From Lactococcus garvieae subsp. garvieae (lineage in GTDB: Bacteria > Bacillota > Bacilli > Lactobacillales > Streptococcaceae): a stretch of DNA of 64,000 bases. A model generated the notes under the pieces. It did not search any database. It saw only the letters and a program-made list of their open reading frames with translations, and had not been told where the DNA came from. The stretch spans positions 1,798,001-1,862,000 of the forward strand of contig NZ_CP118950.1 in assembly GCF_029024465.1 (NCBI RefSeq), in the 5' to 3' direction. The position numbers and the translations under genes are program-made. Shown piece after piece: positions 9,129 to 17,585 of this stretch; within the stretch, counting starts at the first letter, position 1; the number at the start of each line of letters is the position of its first letter.

Positions 9129-9156
9129 CTATACCACACCTCTTAAATAAGGTCAA
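9128..9156 (-). promoter_or_regulatory. Element-supplied promoter driving pncA
   Basis: On the minus strand TTGACC, a 17-bp spacer and TATAGT (with TGG before the -10) end six bases before the pncA ATG. All but the innermost base of the -10 box lies beyond the 16-bp att core in element DNA, so integration replaces the native promoter found at 23294-23321. Confidence 0.72.
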
Positions 9157-9230
9157 ATGTGTTTCAGAAAAGACTAAATATCACGATTTTTTCAATACTG
9201 CTTAAAATAACATATAATGACTTTCAACTA

Positions 9231-9253
9231 AAACGTAGTTAAAAACGTAACTA
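9231..9253. repeat. Putative integrase arm-type sites, left
   Basis: ACGTAGTTAAAAACGTAACTA contains one exact and one degenerate copy of CGTAGTTAAA. The same repeat occurs twice near the right end at 23204-23226. Direct repeats flanking a core are typical arm sites of phage-type tyrosine integrases. Confidence 0.55.
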
Positions 9254-9271
9254 ATTTTTGTCAGGCAAGGG

Positions 9272-9301
9272 GCTGTATATCTGAGATATACGGCTTTTTT
9301 T
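9272..9301 (+). terminator. Rightward terminator near the left end
   Basis: GCTGTATATC/GATATACGGC stem with a three-base loop followed by seven T. No rightward gene precedes it in the integrated state. In the circular form it would lie just downstream of the integrase gene, across attP. Confidence 0.7.
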
Positions 9302-9997
9302 ATCACCAAAATCTTACGAAAAACAGCACTTTTTTACCACTACTTTTAAGATAGACTCAAAACCTAGGAACAACGCTTCAATACTTTTTCACAATTTTGT
9401 GCTAAGCATAGGAACTTATATAAACTTGACAACCACGCGCATTTAGAGATTCATTTTAGGTGTTTTTCTTGATTTTCATGTATGCTAAGGACACTATCAA
9501 ATGCCTTTTATCCCCACTGTTGAGCGATTTCTATTCAGAAAAAAAGTTTTTCAGAACTCCGTACACTTGGAAAAAGCTAATCTCACTCGGTTCTTTTATC
9601 TTATAATTTTTATTCAAGAGGGGTGGGGGTCATACGGAAAAGCCTTGTGTGTTATTTGTGTCTCCCACTCCGTTCCCAAACCCCAAAATAAAAAAGTTTT
9701 TCAACGGGGGACAGCCAATTAATAATTTCACACCCCCTTTACTTTTTAAAATGTTGTGCAACTTCATACGTGACTACACCTAACCTATCCTCTATCTAAA
9801 TTTTTTATTTTATTTTTGACAGGGGGGCTTGATAGATGTGTACTTATTATCGATCACAAATACTAAATCTCACATTCTTTAATTATGGTAAATATATAGT
9901 ATAATCGGAAATTATTTTATATCCTGTTATCCTTGTCAGTTACTGGGTTTATATCGTCTTTCTACAAATCATTAAAATAGTGTATTTTTTCAATACT
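9302..9997. other. Gene-poor left end of the element
   Basis: About 700 bases hold no ORF with good coding signs. The motif AAAAAGTTTTTCA occurs twice (near 9541 and 9691), and there are G-rich runs near 9620 and 9705. I see no further feature. Confidence 0.5.
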
Positions 9998-10029
9998 AAA
10001 AGCCCACAGTTTCACGCTGTGAGCTTTTT
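9998..10029 (-). terminator. Terminator of the GIY-YIG gene
   Basis: AAGCTCACAG/CTGTGGGCTT stem on the minus strand around CGTGAAA, followed by TTAGT. It lies about 30 bases after the stop codon. Confidence 0.6.
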
Positions 10030-10061
10030 AATTAATATAGTTTTACATAGAACGTAATTGT

Positions 10062-10964
10062 TTAGTTATTATTGTAGCCAAATTTACGTGACTGTAGCAT
10101 ATTTTTCCAATAAATTTCGCGTTCCAATGCATTTTGCTTACCAATATCATTTTTATTAAATATTTCTAGGATACTATATTGAAAATTTTTCTTTATATAT
10201 TCTATTCCTTTAACATTAACTATTTCCTTCAGCTTTGTATTGGGATATTTGCTATCTTCTAACTCATTTTTATCATATCCCTCAGCAAGATATGTCGACC
10301 ACCTACCATAAATACCATGTTTTCCTGTTGCCGATCCAACATATAATTTACCTGTTTTTATATCAGTAATTAAATAGACACCATAGACTTCTGATAAAGC
10401 CTGAATCCATGATTTATTATTCCAGTGCTGTTTTAAATCATAATAGCTTTCACAAATGTTATTATATCCAGGGAAATCGATATCTAATTCAAAATAAGGC
10501 TTAGGCAAAATAGAATTTATGTGAATATTATTTATAATATCTTGGTTTACATAGAAAAAACTTTGACCACGGTTTTTAAAATCAACAACTACCTTTTCCA
10601 TAAATTTATCGTACTCTTGGAGTCTGACAGCCTCAGCATAACTTTCTGAGAACTCCTCAGATAACTCGTAAGTTAAGCTATACTTTGTTTTTATATCGTA
10701 TGCCCCTACAAAAAGCCATTTGTGACGTTCTACTTCAATAAATTGGAACTGTATATCCTTTTCTGAGTTTCGAGATTGTTTTTTATTTCCTACTGTTAAC
10801 ATCATCGGAACAAATTTGTTTTCTTTTTTTCTACACATATCAGCATAATCAAAAACCATACTATTTTCTTGCCAATTCGTATTAAATCGAAGTTTAATTC
10901 TTTTTCCATTATATTTTTTTAACAAATTATCAAAGTTAAAAATGTCTTTTAGTAAAATGGTCAT
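10062..10964 (-). CDS. GIY-YIG nuclease domain protein
   Basis: The 300-residue protein has a C-terminal GIY-YIG endonuclease domain (from about residue 190: GVYLITDIKTGKLYVGSATG, then GIYGRWSTY and a catalytic Glu in ALEREIYWKN). The first 180 residues are an unassigned domain that could recognise target DNA or a partner. GAAGGAA lies before the ATG. It stands alone at the outer end of the element, the position where satellites and prophages commonly keep anti-phage cargo. A restriction-type or homing role is inference. Confidence 0.8.
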   Translation of the reverse strand: MTILLKDIFNFDNLLKKYNGKRIKLRFNTNWQENSMVFDYADMCRKKENKFVPMMLTVGNKKQSRNSEKDIQFQFIEVERHKWLFVGAYDIKTKYSLTYELSEEFSESYAEAVRLQEYDKFMEKVVVDFKNRGQSFFYVNQDIINNIHINSILPKPYFELDIDFPGYNNICESYYDLKQHWNNKSWIQALSEVYGVYLITDIKTGKLYVGSATGKHGIYGRWSTYLAEGYDKNELEDSKYPNTKLKEIVNVKGIEYIKKNFQYSILEIFNKNDIGKQNALEREIYWKNMLQSRKFGYNNN

Positions 10965-11093
10965 GGGACTTCCTTCTAAAAATTATTAAGTTATTAATAG
11001 TATATCAAATTAAGCATTATCTCTGATAAACATATCTATTCTATTTCTTAACTCCTTGATATTTTATAAATCAGTAAAAGCGCGTGACGAAAT

Positions 11094-11118
11094 ACAAAAA
11101 GTCCGCTGGAACGGACTC
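11094..11118 (-). terminator. Terminator downstream of the sigma-like regulator
   Basis: AGTCCG/CGGACT stem around TTCCAG on the minus strand, then TTTTTG. Confidence 0.75.
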
Positions 11119-11194
11119 CTTGCACTCTAAATTATAACATACACGCATTTCCGCGATTTTTATTTTGTAAGACTATTATATCAAATGCTAGCCT

Positions 11195-11518
11195 TTATTT
11201 CTTGTAATACTCTTTGGCCAACTTCTTAACCTCTCGAATAGGATCAGCACACAAGCGATAAACCTTGTTATAAGTCAGTCCTGTGAGTTCTGCGACCTCA
11301 TTAATCTTTAACTCGTCCACAAACCTTAATCTTAAAAGCTCCAGTACCTGGTCACTGAGTGGATTAAATATCTCGTCCAGTTTATCAATAGTTTGTCTGT
11401 TCTTCTTAACATTCGTATCATCTCCGCCGAACCGCTCGACAAACTTCTCTGCTCGACTGGTAGACTCTTGTATAAAACCCAGTAAATAGAAACGTATTAA
11501 AAATTTGTAATTGCTCAT
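11195..11518 (-). CDS. Sigma-70 region-4-like / ArpU-type phage regulator
   Basis: The 107-residue protein has a C-terminal segment LSDQVLELLRLRFVDELKINEVAELTG followed by YNKVYRL, the pattern of sigma region 4 or ArpU/RinA late-gene activators of phages. In phages such proteins switch on packaging genes. Here it may activate the element's own operon or respond to a helper. An AGGAGAG Shine-Dalgarno precedes the start, and a terminator separates it from the GIY-YIG gene. Confidence 0.6.
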   Translation of the reverse strand: MSNYKFLIRFYLLGFIQESTSRAEKFVERFGGDDTNVKKNRQTIDKLDEIFNPLSDQVLELLRLRFVDELKINEVAELTGLTYNKVYRLCADPIREVKKLAKEYYKK

Positions 11519-11590
11519 GATTTAGCTCTCCTTTTTTAGATGTGATATAATATTCATGGCAATATTAAACTTAATGAAAAATGAATTACA

Positions 11591-11616
11591 CTTCCACGTC
11601 TTGCCAACGTGGTTTT
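11591..11616 (+). terminator. Rightward terminator without an obvious gene
   Basis: CCACGT/ACGTGG stem around CTTGCCA followed by TTTTTT. A TATAAT sits near 11553 on the plus strand, so a short untranslated RNA of about 60 nt is conceivable, but no convincing -35 is seen. Confidence 0.55.
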
Positions 11617-11736
11617 TTGGTTTTATAGAGAATTGAATATATTATTATAAATTAGCTTTAATAACCATATAACGATTTAAATATCACTCATGTTATGTTA
11701 TAATGTCATTAAATATAATAAGGAGTGGTAAAATTC

Positions 11737-12834
11737 ATGAAAGCACAAAACTTCATACCTCAAAATTTACCTTTGTCTAATACTGTATATGACATTAATA
11801 TATATGCTGGAAAATTAATAAAAGCAAGTACTTTACTTAATGCTCTTGGACATACAATAGGAAATTCAAAAATAAATTCAGAAATTTTTATGTTACCTTT
11901 ACTTAATCAAGAGGCTGCTTCATCTACGAGGATAGAAGGAACACAGGTTACTATTGATGACATCTACGAGGCTCAAAATTCAGATTCTGAGAAAAATATC
12001 AATAATCAAGAAGCATTAAATTATATTGATGCAATTGATTATGGAAAAGAATGCATTCAAGAAAGAGGGTATATAAGCAAAAGATTGTTGAAAGAAATGC
12101 ATGCGATTCTTATGTCTAATGGTGTTCGAGGTGAAAAGAAAAAGCCCGGAGAATTTAAAAAAACTGAGAATTATATTGGTAAAAAGGGCTCCAAAAGAGA
12201 GCATGCGGACTTTATTCCTCCTGGTCCTGAACATACTGAGGCGTTAATTGACAATTTAGTTGACTACATCAATTCTGAGGTAGATGATGATAAAATTTTA
12301 TTTAAAACTGCAGTAATTCACGCTCAATTTGAAACAATTCACCCTTTTTTGGACGGAAACGGAAGGATTGGTCGGGTCTTAATTCCTTTATTTTTATATT
12401 ATAAAAAAGAAATTGATAGCCCTATTTTCTTTATAAGCAAAAGTCTCGAAAAAAATCAATTTCAATATTATCAGAATTTGAATGCTACTAGATGGAATCA
12501 AAACTGGAATCAATGGATTGAATTTTTTCAAGAAAATACAATTCGGCAATGTGAAGATACAATAAGTTTAGTTCGCGAGACGGAACAGTTATTAAAAGAA
12601 GATTTAGAATTGTTGAAGTCTCAGCATAATCATTATCAAATCGAAAAGTATATAGTTGCAGTATACTCTTCCCCTATTTTTACTTTGAAAAAGATATGTG
12701 ATCAAACTGGAATCTCTTATCAATCTTGTAGAAGTTATACAAATACATTGTTACAAGAGAATCGAATATTTAGTAATAATACTAAACGTAATACAAGATT
12801 CTACAATTATAGATTTTTAGATAAATTACGTTGA
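11737..12834 (+). CDS. Fic-domain AMP-transferase family protein (class II)
   Basis: Fic proteins usually transfer AMP to target proteins. The 365-residue protein carries the complete Fic motif HPFLDGNGRIGR at about residues 200-211 and an N-terminal inhibitory helix with SSTRIEGT (S/T-x3-E-G) at about 60-67, so it is a self-inhibited class II Fic protein. A winged-helix-like C-terminus (ICDQTGISYQSCRSYTNTLL) follows. I chose ATG 11737 with AAGGAG upstream rather than the earlier GTG 11725. A TGT-TATAAT extended -10 lies at 11696-11704. It is a rightward gene with its own terminator, so a separate cargo unit. Confidence 0.88.
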   Translation: MKAQNFIPQNLPLSNTVYDINIYAGKLIKASTLLNALGHTIGNSKINSEIFMLPLLNQEAASSTRIEGTQVTIDDIYEAQNSDSEKNINNQEALNYIDAIDYGKECIQERGYISKRLLKEMHAILMSNGVRGEKKKPGEFKKTENYIGKKGSKREHADFIPPGPEHTEALIDNLVDYINSEVDDDKILFKTAVIHAQFETIHPFLDGNGRIGRVLIPLFLYYKKEIDSPIFFISKSLEKNQFQYYQNLNATRWNQNWNQWIEFFQENTIRQCEDTISLVRETEQLLKEDLELLKSQHNHYQIEKYIVAVYSSPIFTLKKICDQTGISYQSCRSYTNTLLQENRIFSNNTKRNTRFYNYRFLDKLR

Positions 12835-12886
12835 AAACTTTTTAATTTAAAAAATAAGTCTACAATAGTCTTTGTTTTTTAGGCAC

Positions 12887-12912
12887 GCTCCTCTCTCGAG
12901 GGGCTTTTTTTC
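12887..12912 (+). terminator. Terminator of the Fic gene
   Basis: GCTCCTC/GAGGGGC seven-bp stem with TCTC loop followed by eight T. Confidence 0.88.
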
Positions 12913-13131
12913 ACTTCAACATTTTCCAACATGCCTAGCCTTTTTCCTTACCGTAACCTTGCCGTTATTTCTTAAAAAATTTTATCAAAAACCTTGTACT
13001 AACCTTGTACCTTTCATTGGTGTAATTTCAAGTTATAAATATTACAGTTAAGCCAACAGTAGCAAGCACAATCACTGCTTTTATAACTTTGCTACTAAAA
13101 TAGTTTTTTATGCCAACATTTGCCAACAATA
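12913..13131. other. Non-coding stretch leading into the repeat array
   Basis: No ORF is supported. It contains two CCTTGTAC motifs (near 12992 and 13003) and two GCCAACA motifs, weaker relatives of the CGTACC repeats that follow. Confidence 0.45.
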
Positions 13132-14161
13132 CGTACCTCTTACCTTAGTAAAACCTTAGAGTTCTGATGTAGTAAAAATTAGTATTATCGTACCTTTTAG
13201 AGCCGTGTTCTGACTTATTTCAGCACCCAATTACAACAATTTGCTTAAAACCTAAGCATTACTAGTACTCATAGTATATTTATGATTAACCAAAAACTCC
13301 GAAAACATGAAAAAACCCGCAATTTCGTACCTCTTTTCTTAGCTGTATGATCAATTACACAAAACCGCACACGATAATTTTCATTGAACTCCTACTAAGC
13401 CAATAAATACAAGCCTTTACATCACTTTTAAAGTTCTTGGAAAATACCGTATTCGTTTGGTTTTGTATTATTTCGTACCTACTATTCATCATACAGTTGC
13501 AAGAAGTAGTAAGCACCATTCTTACACAGCTTTCTGATATAGCCCTCTGACACGTTCTGCTCACGCGCAATAGTTGTATAATACACACGCTTGAGATAGT
13601 GCCTAATGATGATGTCGTGCTCTCGTGGGTGTTCTTGCTTGAATTGTTCAAGGCAGTTGTTTAAATGCTCTATTTCAGTATCTGAGAAACTATAATACTT
13701 GTCATTCCCGAACTCATAGACGTGCCATACCTTAAAAAATAGTCGTTCAAATCGAGTGAATTCATCTTCAGTTATCTTTGCTTTGCTCATGTTTATATGT
13801 TCCTTTCTGGTAAAAATAAATGTCAAGTTTTGTTAGGTTTTCGTACCCCTTTAATGCGTACGGATATTCCACCTTTTTCCACCAATTTACTCTAGCATTT
13901 TCTAGCAATTCGTACTTTCTTTATTATTTCCAACCTTAGCATTTCTAAGCATTTTCCCTTTTAGGGTGTCGGATTTGTCGGATATCGTACCTTTTTTAGG
14001 GTGTGACATTTGTAACCTTTCGTACCCACCGTGTAAAGTTTGTAAGGTTTCGTACCTCTTCCCGTGTCCGATATGTCCGAATGATTGCTCTTTTTTAGGG
14101 ACTCCAAAAACTCTGAAATCGTACCCTTTTTTAGGGACAGCAGAAAAGGAAATGTCGTACC
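13132..14161 (+). repeat. Array of ten CGTACC repeats, possible replication origin
   Basis: CGTACC occurs in the same orientation at 13132, 13189, 13326, 13474, 13842, 13986, 14021, 14051, 14120 and 14156, mostly as TCGTACCT/C in poly-T context. One more copy is at 20892. Between copies in the 13.9-14.2 kb part TTTTTTAGGG-type blocks also recur. The only gene inside is the 13482-13790 ORF, which falls in a gap of the array. Iterated short sites like these suit an iteron-type origin or a regulator array. Confidence 0.55.
13482..13790 (-). CDS. Small phage-type HTH/sigma-like protein
   Basis: The protein (102 residues from ATG 13790, preceded by AAAGGA) ends with HYLKRVYYTTIAREQNVSEG followed by YIRKLCKNG, a helix-turn-helix of sigma region-4 type similar to small phage activators. 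It lies within the CGTACC array, so it is a candidate to bind it. The upstream in-frame ATG at 13826 lacks a ribosome site. Function is otherwise unknown. Confidence 0.6.
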   Translation of the reverse strand: MSKAKITEDEFTRFERLFFKVWHVYEFGNDKYYSFSDTEIEHLNNCLEQFKQEHPREHDIIIRHYLKRVYYTTIAREQNVSEGYIRKLCKNGAYYFLQLYDE

Positions 14162-14237
14162 TTTTTATTTTGAAATACCTACCCAAAACCATACCTACTT
14201 AACCACCAAAAGCCTAGTCAATCGACCAGGCAATTTT

Positions 14238-14600
14238 TTATTTTGCTTTCTCATATCCTTTAGAGAGTGCTTCAGCTATTTCTGAGTGCGTGCTTTTCCA
14301 CTTTGAGAAAATGGCTTTGTCTACTCCTATAATTTGGTTAGCGATATAAGATTGTTTAAATCCTTGGCGTGCGTATTCTTCGAGTTTTTGTAAGCCCTCT
14401 GCAGTTAGCCACTCCGTCACGCTCGGCTTTCTACGTTGCAAAGGTCTTGCTCTGAACCCTAAGAAAGTGTTATCTGCATTATAAGGATCACGTTTATTTA
14501 TCTGTTCCTGTGGCAGTGGTGCGAACTCTTCAGCAAGTTGCTCCAGTCCTCGGCTTGGTATACCTGCGATAAAGTCACAGACCTTAATTATTTTATCTAT
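14238..14600 (-). CDS. Phage HTH protein, terminase-small-subunit-like, with possible ATA start
   Basis: The C-terminal part (LEEYARQGFKQSYIANQIIG, then FSKWKSTHSEIAEALSKG) has the helix-turn-helix pattern seen in small terminase subunits. In-frame coding runs upstream without stop to a TGA at 14610 and contains no ATG. A TTG at 14441 gives only 67 residues, but an ideally spaced GAGGA lies before an ATA codon at 14600, which would give 120 residues. Either ATA is used, or an ATG has mutated. A TerS-like gene is a hallmark of PICI packaging, but the match is weak. Confidence 0.5.
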   Translation of the reverse strand: MDKIIKVCDFIAGIPSRGLEQLAEEFAPLPQEQINKRDPYNADNTFLGFRARPLQRRKPSVTEWLTAEGLQKLEEYARQGFKQSYIANQIIGVDKAIFSKWKSTHSEIAEALSKGYEKAK

Positions 14601-14602
14601 GG

Positions 14603-15691
14603 TTATTCCTCAACTTTCCCCATTACACCCAAACTGCCTTCAAGAATAGAAATAGCTGTTTGGACTTTGTTCATGCTTACAGCGTCCTGCCCGCTCTTTA
14701 AAACATGGTCTTGGACTTCATGGAGCTTATTCAACATATCCACGTTGAGCTTGTCCTCTGCGGGTAGGTTGTCATAGGTTTCTTGGTCTTTAGTTTTTAC
14801 AGGGGTTGCTCCCTCTTCTAATTCAAAGCCTAATAACTCAGAAATAGCTTCTAAAGCGTGCATGTTCATGTCTGCCAAATCTTTCGCCTTGATTTCTGAA
14901 CCGTCTGTATAACGTGGGATATAGTTTGGGTCGCCTGTAAACATGGAGTCATTCAAGCTATAAATATCTTGTAGTTCTTTCTTGATAGTGTTTGCTGGTA
15001 GGCTTTCCTTAACTTCTGCCGTAATACTTAGCTCTGTCATGCCTAAGAGTTCAAGAATACGGTCAAGTTCTTCACTTACTAAAGAACCGAATACTTCGGG
15101 ATCTCCCGCTGAAAGCTCGTGGGCTTTAAAAGTCATGTCTTGCAAGTCCGTGATAATTGTTTTTACCGTCCCCTGCGCTTGTTCTGTGTGGCTTTCTGTC
15201 ACTTGGTCTAAAGATAACCCTAAACTTTCTGTAAGTTCGACAAGGCTGGTGCGTAAAGCCTTAGCAAGTGCTTGCTGTGTGGCTGGTGTTTCTACTCCTT
15301 TGTCATCAACGGCGATAAAATCCGTATCTGAATGAGAGAGCCCACTGGCAAGCGTAAAGAGAGTGAATAACTTTGTTTTGATGTCATGGCTTCGGCTGTT
15401 GCTTAGCAACTGCTCTAGCGCTTTGGTATCATCCTCTGTATCTGAATAGCTAAAGCCCTCTGCGCCTGTTTTCATCATCTCGTGCATATCTAAATCAATA
15501 CCTAAGATGTTGCAAACTGTAATCATGGCTTTATTAAACTTCTCGTGTCGCTCTGTTGCTGTCAGTTTTGGAAATTTATAGCCATTTTGTAAGTCTGTGA
15601 TTGTGTTGAGTGCTTCAGCAAGTTCAAACTTCATTTTTCCGATTTCTGTTTTTGGTGTGTGTTCTTCGTTAAATTTGATAATATCTGTCAT
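14603..15691 (-). CDS. Acidic 362-residue protein of unknown function
   Basis: I do not recognise this protein. It begins MTDIIKFNEEHTPKTEIGKM and is acidic and helical, rich in Glu, Asp, Leu and Thr, with no membrane segment, cysteine cluster or nucleotide-binding motif. It is the largest gene of the leftward operon, overlaps its upstream neighbour by four bases and is followed tightly by the terminase-like gene. A helper-interaction or capsid-related role would fit the position but nothing in the sequence proves it. Confidence 0.7.
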   Translation of the reverse strand: MTDIIKFNEEHTPKTEIGKMKFELAEALNTITDLQNGYKFPKLTATERHEKFNKAMITVCNILGIDLDMHEMMKTGAEGFSYSDTEDDTKALEQLLSNSRSHDIKTKLFTLFTLASGLSHSDTDFIAVDDKGVETPATQQALAKALRTSLVELTESLGLSLDQVTESHTEQAQGTVKTIITDLQDMTFKAHELSAGDPEVFGSLVSEELDRILELLGMTELSITAEVKESLPANTIKKELQDIYSLNDSMFTGDPNYIPRYTDGSEIKAKDLADMNMHALEAISELLGFELEEGATPVKTKDQETYDNLPAEDKLNVDMLNKLHEVQDHVLKSGQDAVSMNKVQTAISILEGSLGVMGKVEE

Positions 15692-15918
15692 TTTGTGTTT
15701 TCCTTTTCTGTTTTATCTGAGGTTCTAGGCGTACCTATACGCTTGCTCACAAAAGCCAACGTATTGCCTAGGTCTTTATAGTTCAATGTCATAAGTGCGT
15801 GCCTAAGGCTCACTGGTAGCCGTATACGCTGTGTCTGCTCGAACTCATTAAGAAGTGCCTGTTTTTCCTTGGGTGCGTTATGGACGATTATAGGCGGTGT
15901 TCTGTTTTGGTTTTTCAT
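15688..15918 (-). CDS. Small basic protein, unknown
   Basis: The 76-residue product starts MKNQNRTPPIIVHNAPKEKQ. I chose ATG 15918 because AAGGA lies ten bases upstream. The longer reading from 16032 runs back into the preceding gene. It belongs to the leftward operon and overlaps the next gene by four bases. No family recognised. Confidence 0.6.
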   Translation of the reverse strand: MKNQNRTPPIIVHNAPKEKQALLNEFEQTQRIRLPVSLRHALMTLNYKDLGNTLAFVSKRIGTPRTSDKTEKENTK

Positions 15919-15922
15919 GGCA

Positions 15923-16297
15923 TTAGTTCCTTTTCTTTTCCTTGTTTTGAATAGAAAGCACAGTAGGTAGCCAATGAGGTTTCTTATAATTTCGTTTTGA
16001 CTTCGCAAGTGGCATATTGAGTACCTTTGCATTATTGCTTAAAGATAATTCAAATGCTGTAGTAAATAACGGCTCTACAACTGATTTATCACGTCCAGCT
16101 TTTAAATCACGTTTCGCTTGTTGTATTAAGCGGTATTTATCAGCAATTTCTTTCGTAATAACAAGAGGCTTTCTCTCTGTATTTTCAGTGAAGTAGATGA
16201 ACTTACTCACTAAAGCATGACTTTGCTTTTCATCACAGATAAGCAGTGTAAGATTTTTGGTTCGTCTTACTGTTAACGTATATTTTCCTAATCTCAT
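15923..16297 (-). CDS. Unknown basic protein of the satellite operon
   Basis: The 124-residue protein starts MRLGKYTLTVRRTKNLTLLI. ATG 16297 is preceded by GGAGG and overlaps the upstream gene's stop (ATGA). The sequence is lysine/arginine rich towards the C-terminus (KSKRNYKKPHW). No domain recognised. Confidence 0.65.
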   Translation of the reverse strand: MRLGKYTLTVRRTKNLTLLICDEKQSHALVSKFIYFTENTERKPLVITKEIADKYRLIQQAKRDLKAGRDKSVVEPLFTTAFELSLSNNAKVLNMPLAKSKRNYKKPHWLPTVLSIQNKEKKRN

Positions 16298-16476
16298 GCT
16301 TTTACACCTCCAATATACTCCACTTGGTAACAATCCCCTAAGAAAGTAAAAGTAATGATAGTTTTGCCGTCAAACAGCTTGTCTGTATTGTCGTCAACCT
16401 CGATATGGTGGCGTGCTTTGGCTAAACATTTCCCAAACAATATTTTTGCCTCGTCTACATTTATAAATTGTGTCAT
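16294..16476 (-). CDS. Unknown 60-residue protein
   Basis: Begins MTQFINVDEAKILFGKCLAK. It is translationally linked to both neighbours by end overlaps (1 base with the gene upstream, 4 bases downstream), which supports it being real. No family recognised. Confidence 0.6.
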   Translation of the reverse strand: MTQFINVDEAKILFGKCLAKARHHIEVDDNTDKLFDGKTIITFTFLGDCYQVEYIGGVKA

Positions 16477-16769
16477 TATGCTAACTCCTCTGTTATCATT
16501 CCTTTGTTTTTTATATGTGATAATTCTTTGCTTGCGTACTGATCAGCTACAATAAAAATAGTTCTGCTGTCTTGGCTTGTAAAGATTTTAGAAAGTACTT
16601 TGCGTAAAGCTGTTCCGTTATCCCTGTGTAAGACAAGGAGATAGCTATATAATGACGGTGCTGTTTCTGATTGATAGTTGTAAATATCAAAACTGTAAAA
16701 TTCTTGTATCTCTAGCAGTCTTTTAAGAATGCGCCGATACATTAAAACAGTATATGGTGTTTTTCCCAT
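16476..16769 (-). CDS. Unknown 97-residue protein
   Basis: Begins MGKTPYTVLMYRRILKRLLE. Leftward operon gene with an AGGCT-type ribosome site upstream. No motif recognised. It is compactly joined to the following gene. Confidence 0.6.
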   Translation of the reverse strand: MGKTPYTVLMYRRILKRLLEIQEFYSFDIYNYQSETAPSLYSYLLVLHRDNGTALRKVLSKIFTSQDSRTIFIVADQYASKELSHIKNKGMITEELA

Positions 16770-16794
16770 TTCTTTTTAGCCTCCAATTTGTTAC

Positions 16795-16900
16795 AATTAG
16801 AGAAAGAGAGCGCGTGAGAGCGCGTGAGTTCACGAGATTTTCTCTAATTTGGTTTAAAGTCGTCTTCGCTCTTCCAAAGTTTCAGACGGCTTTTTCTTTT
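16795..16900 (+). other. Structured intergenic element with tandem GAGCGCGTGA repeat
   Basis: AATTAGAGAAA (16795) and TTTCTCTAATT (16839) form an 11-bp stem enclosing two tandem copies of GAGCGCGTGA. A terminator-like hairpin AGTCGTCT/AGACGGCT with TTTTCTTTT follows at 16858-16900. It separates the first two leftward genes from the rest. It could be a small RNA, an operator or a processing site. Confidence 0.45.
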
Positions 16901-17142
16901 GTCAAAAATTCTTTAATTTCATGAAACGCTAGTCCAGCTTGCAACATACAGATAATGCTATCTGTGTAAGCTCTAAGCGTTTCTTTTTGTTCTGTGGTTA
17001 ATTTATCGCCTGACTTCTTAAAAGCTCTCAGACTGCGATATTTCCCCTCTGTCGTAAGCTGTACAAGCAAGTCAATGATTATTTTGCGATAGTACGGCTT
17101 ATAGTTTTTACTCTGTGAAATAGCTTGATTTAATTTGTTCAT
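16882..17142 (-). CDS. Unknown 86-residue helical protein
   Basis: Begins MNKLNQAISQSKNYKPYYRK, helical and lysine-rich, second gene of the leftward operon. Its last codons overlap the plus-strand hairpin at 16884. No family recognised. Confidence 0.55.
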   Translation of the reverse strand: MNKLNQAISQSKNYKPYYRKIIIDLLVQLTTEGKYRSLRAFKKSGDKLTTEQKETLRAYTDSIICMLQAGLAFHEIKEFLTKEKAV

Positions 17143-17184
17143 ATTCTTACTCGATCGCTGGGCACGCGCTTTGGTCAGTAATGG

Positions 17185-17391
17185 TCAGTTTATTTTGTAG
17201 GCTTCACATACTGCAGTAATAAAAATGTTTGCGTATGGTGTGCCTTTCTGTTTCCCTAAGAGAATTGCGGATACATCTTGCTTAGGGTATCCAGTTAATC
17301 GCACTAAGGCTTGTTGTGTCCAACCCTTATCTGACAGATACTGCTTAATTTTCAAGCGGTAGGCGTCCATGTTTTGCGTTGTGTCAATCAT
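17185..17391 (-). CDS. Small HTH regulator (Cro/excisionase-like position)
   Basis: The 68-residue protein contains a Cro/XRE-type helix-turn-helix (WTQQALVRLTGYPKQDVSAI). ATG 17391 is preceded by AAAGGAA. The longer reading from 17502 lacks a ribosome site. It is the first gene of the leftward operon, opposite the CI-like repressor, the place of a Cro-type switch protein. Confidence 0.7.
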   Translation of the reverse strand: MIDTTQNMDAYRLKIKQYLSDKGWTQQALVRLTGYPKQDVSAILLGKQKGTPYANIFITAVCEAYKIN

Positions 17392-17453
17392 TGTTAAGTG
17401 TTCCTTTCTTTTTATGCGTAAGATAATATGTAAGTCATTATGTATATTTATCT

Positions 17454-17482
17454 TTGACAAACAGTATATGTTTGTGTACAAT
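17454..17482 (+). promoter_or_regulatory. Promoter reading towards the CI-like repressor
   Basis: TTGACA, 17-bp spacer, TACAAT. The spacer holds an inverted repeat ACAAAC/GTTTGT, a candidate operator. The predicted leader to the repressor gene is about 180 nt. Confidence 0.7.
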
Positions 17483-17585
17483 GAATGTATAGAAAAAATC
17501 ACTTAATAAACTAAATATCAATGGCTGGCAGGCTTATCGAATTTGTTTATAAGGGCTTTTTGCTTACTTTTTATCTGACAGAATT

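Noticed and set aside
9501-9722. 73-codon ORF at the left end of the satellite
   Set aside because: No ribosome site, odd composition and no family resemblance. It covers DNA with direct repeats.
13132-14161. CRISPR array
   Set aside because: The repeats are only 6-8 bp, spacing is irregular and there are no cas genes.
13902-14192. ORF of 96 codons inside the repeat array
   Set aside because: Its repeated PKK segments come from the CGTACC/TTTTTTAGGG DNA repeats. It has no ribosome site and reads through binding-site-like DNA.
14603-15691. Primase or replicase of the satellite
   Set aside because: The 362-residue protein lacks Walker, TOPRIM or rolling-circle motifs, so I left it unassigned.
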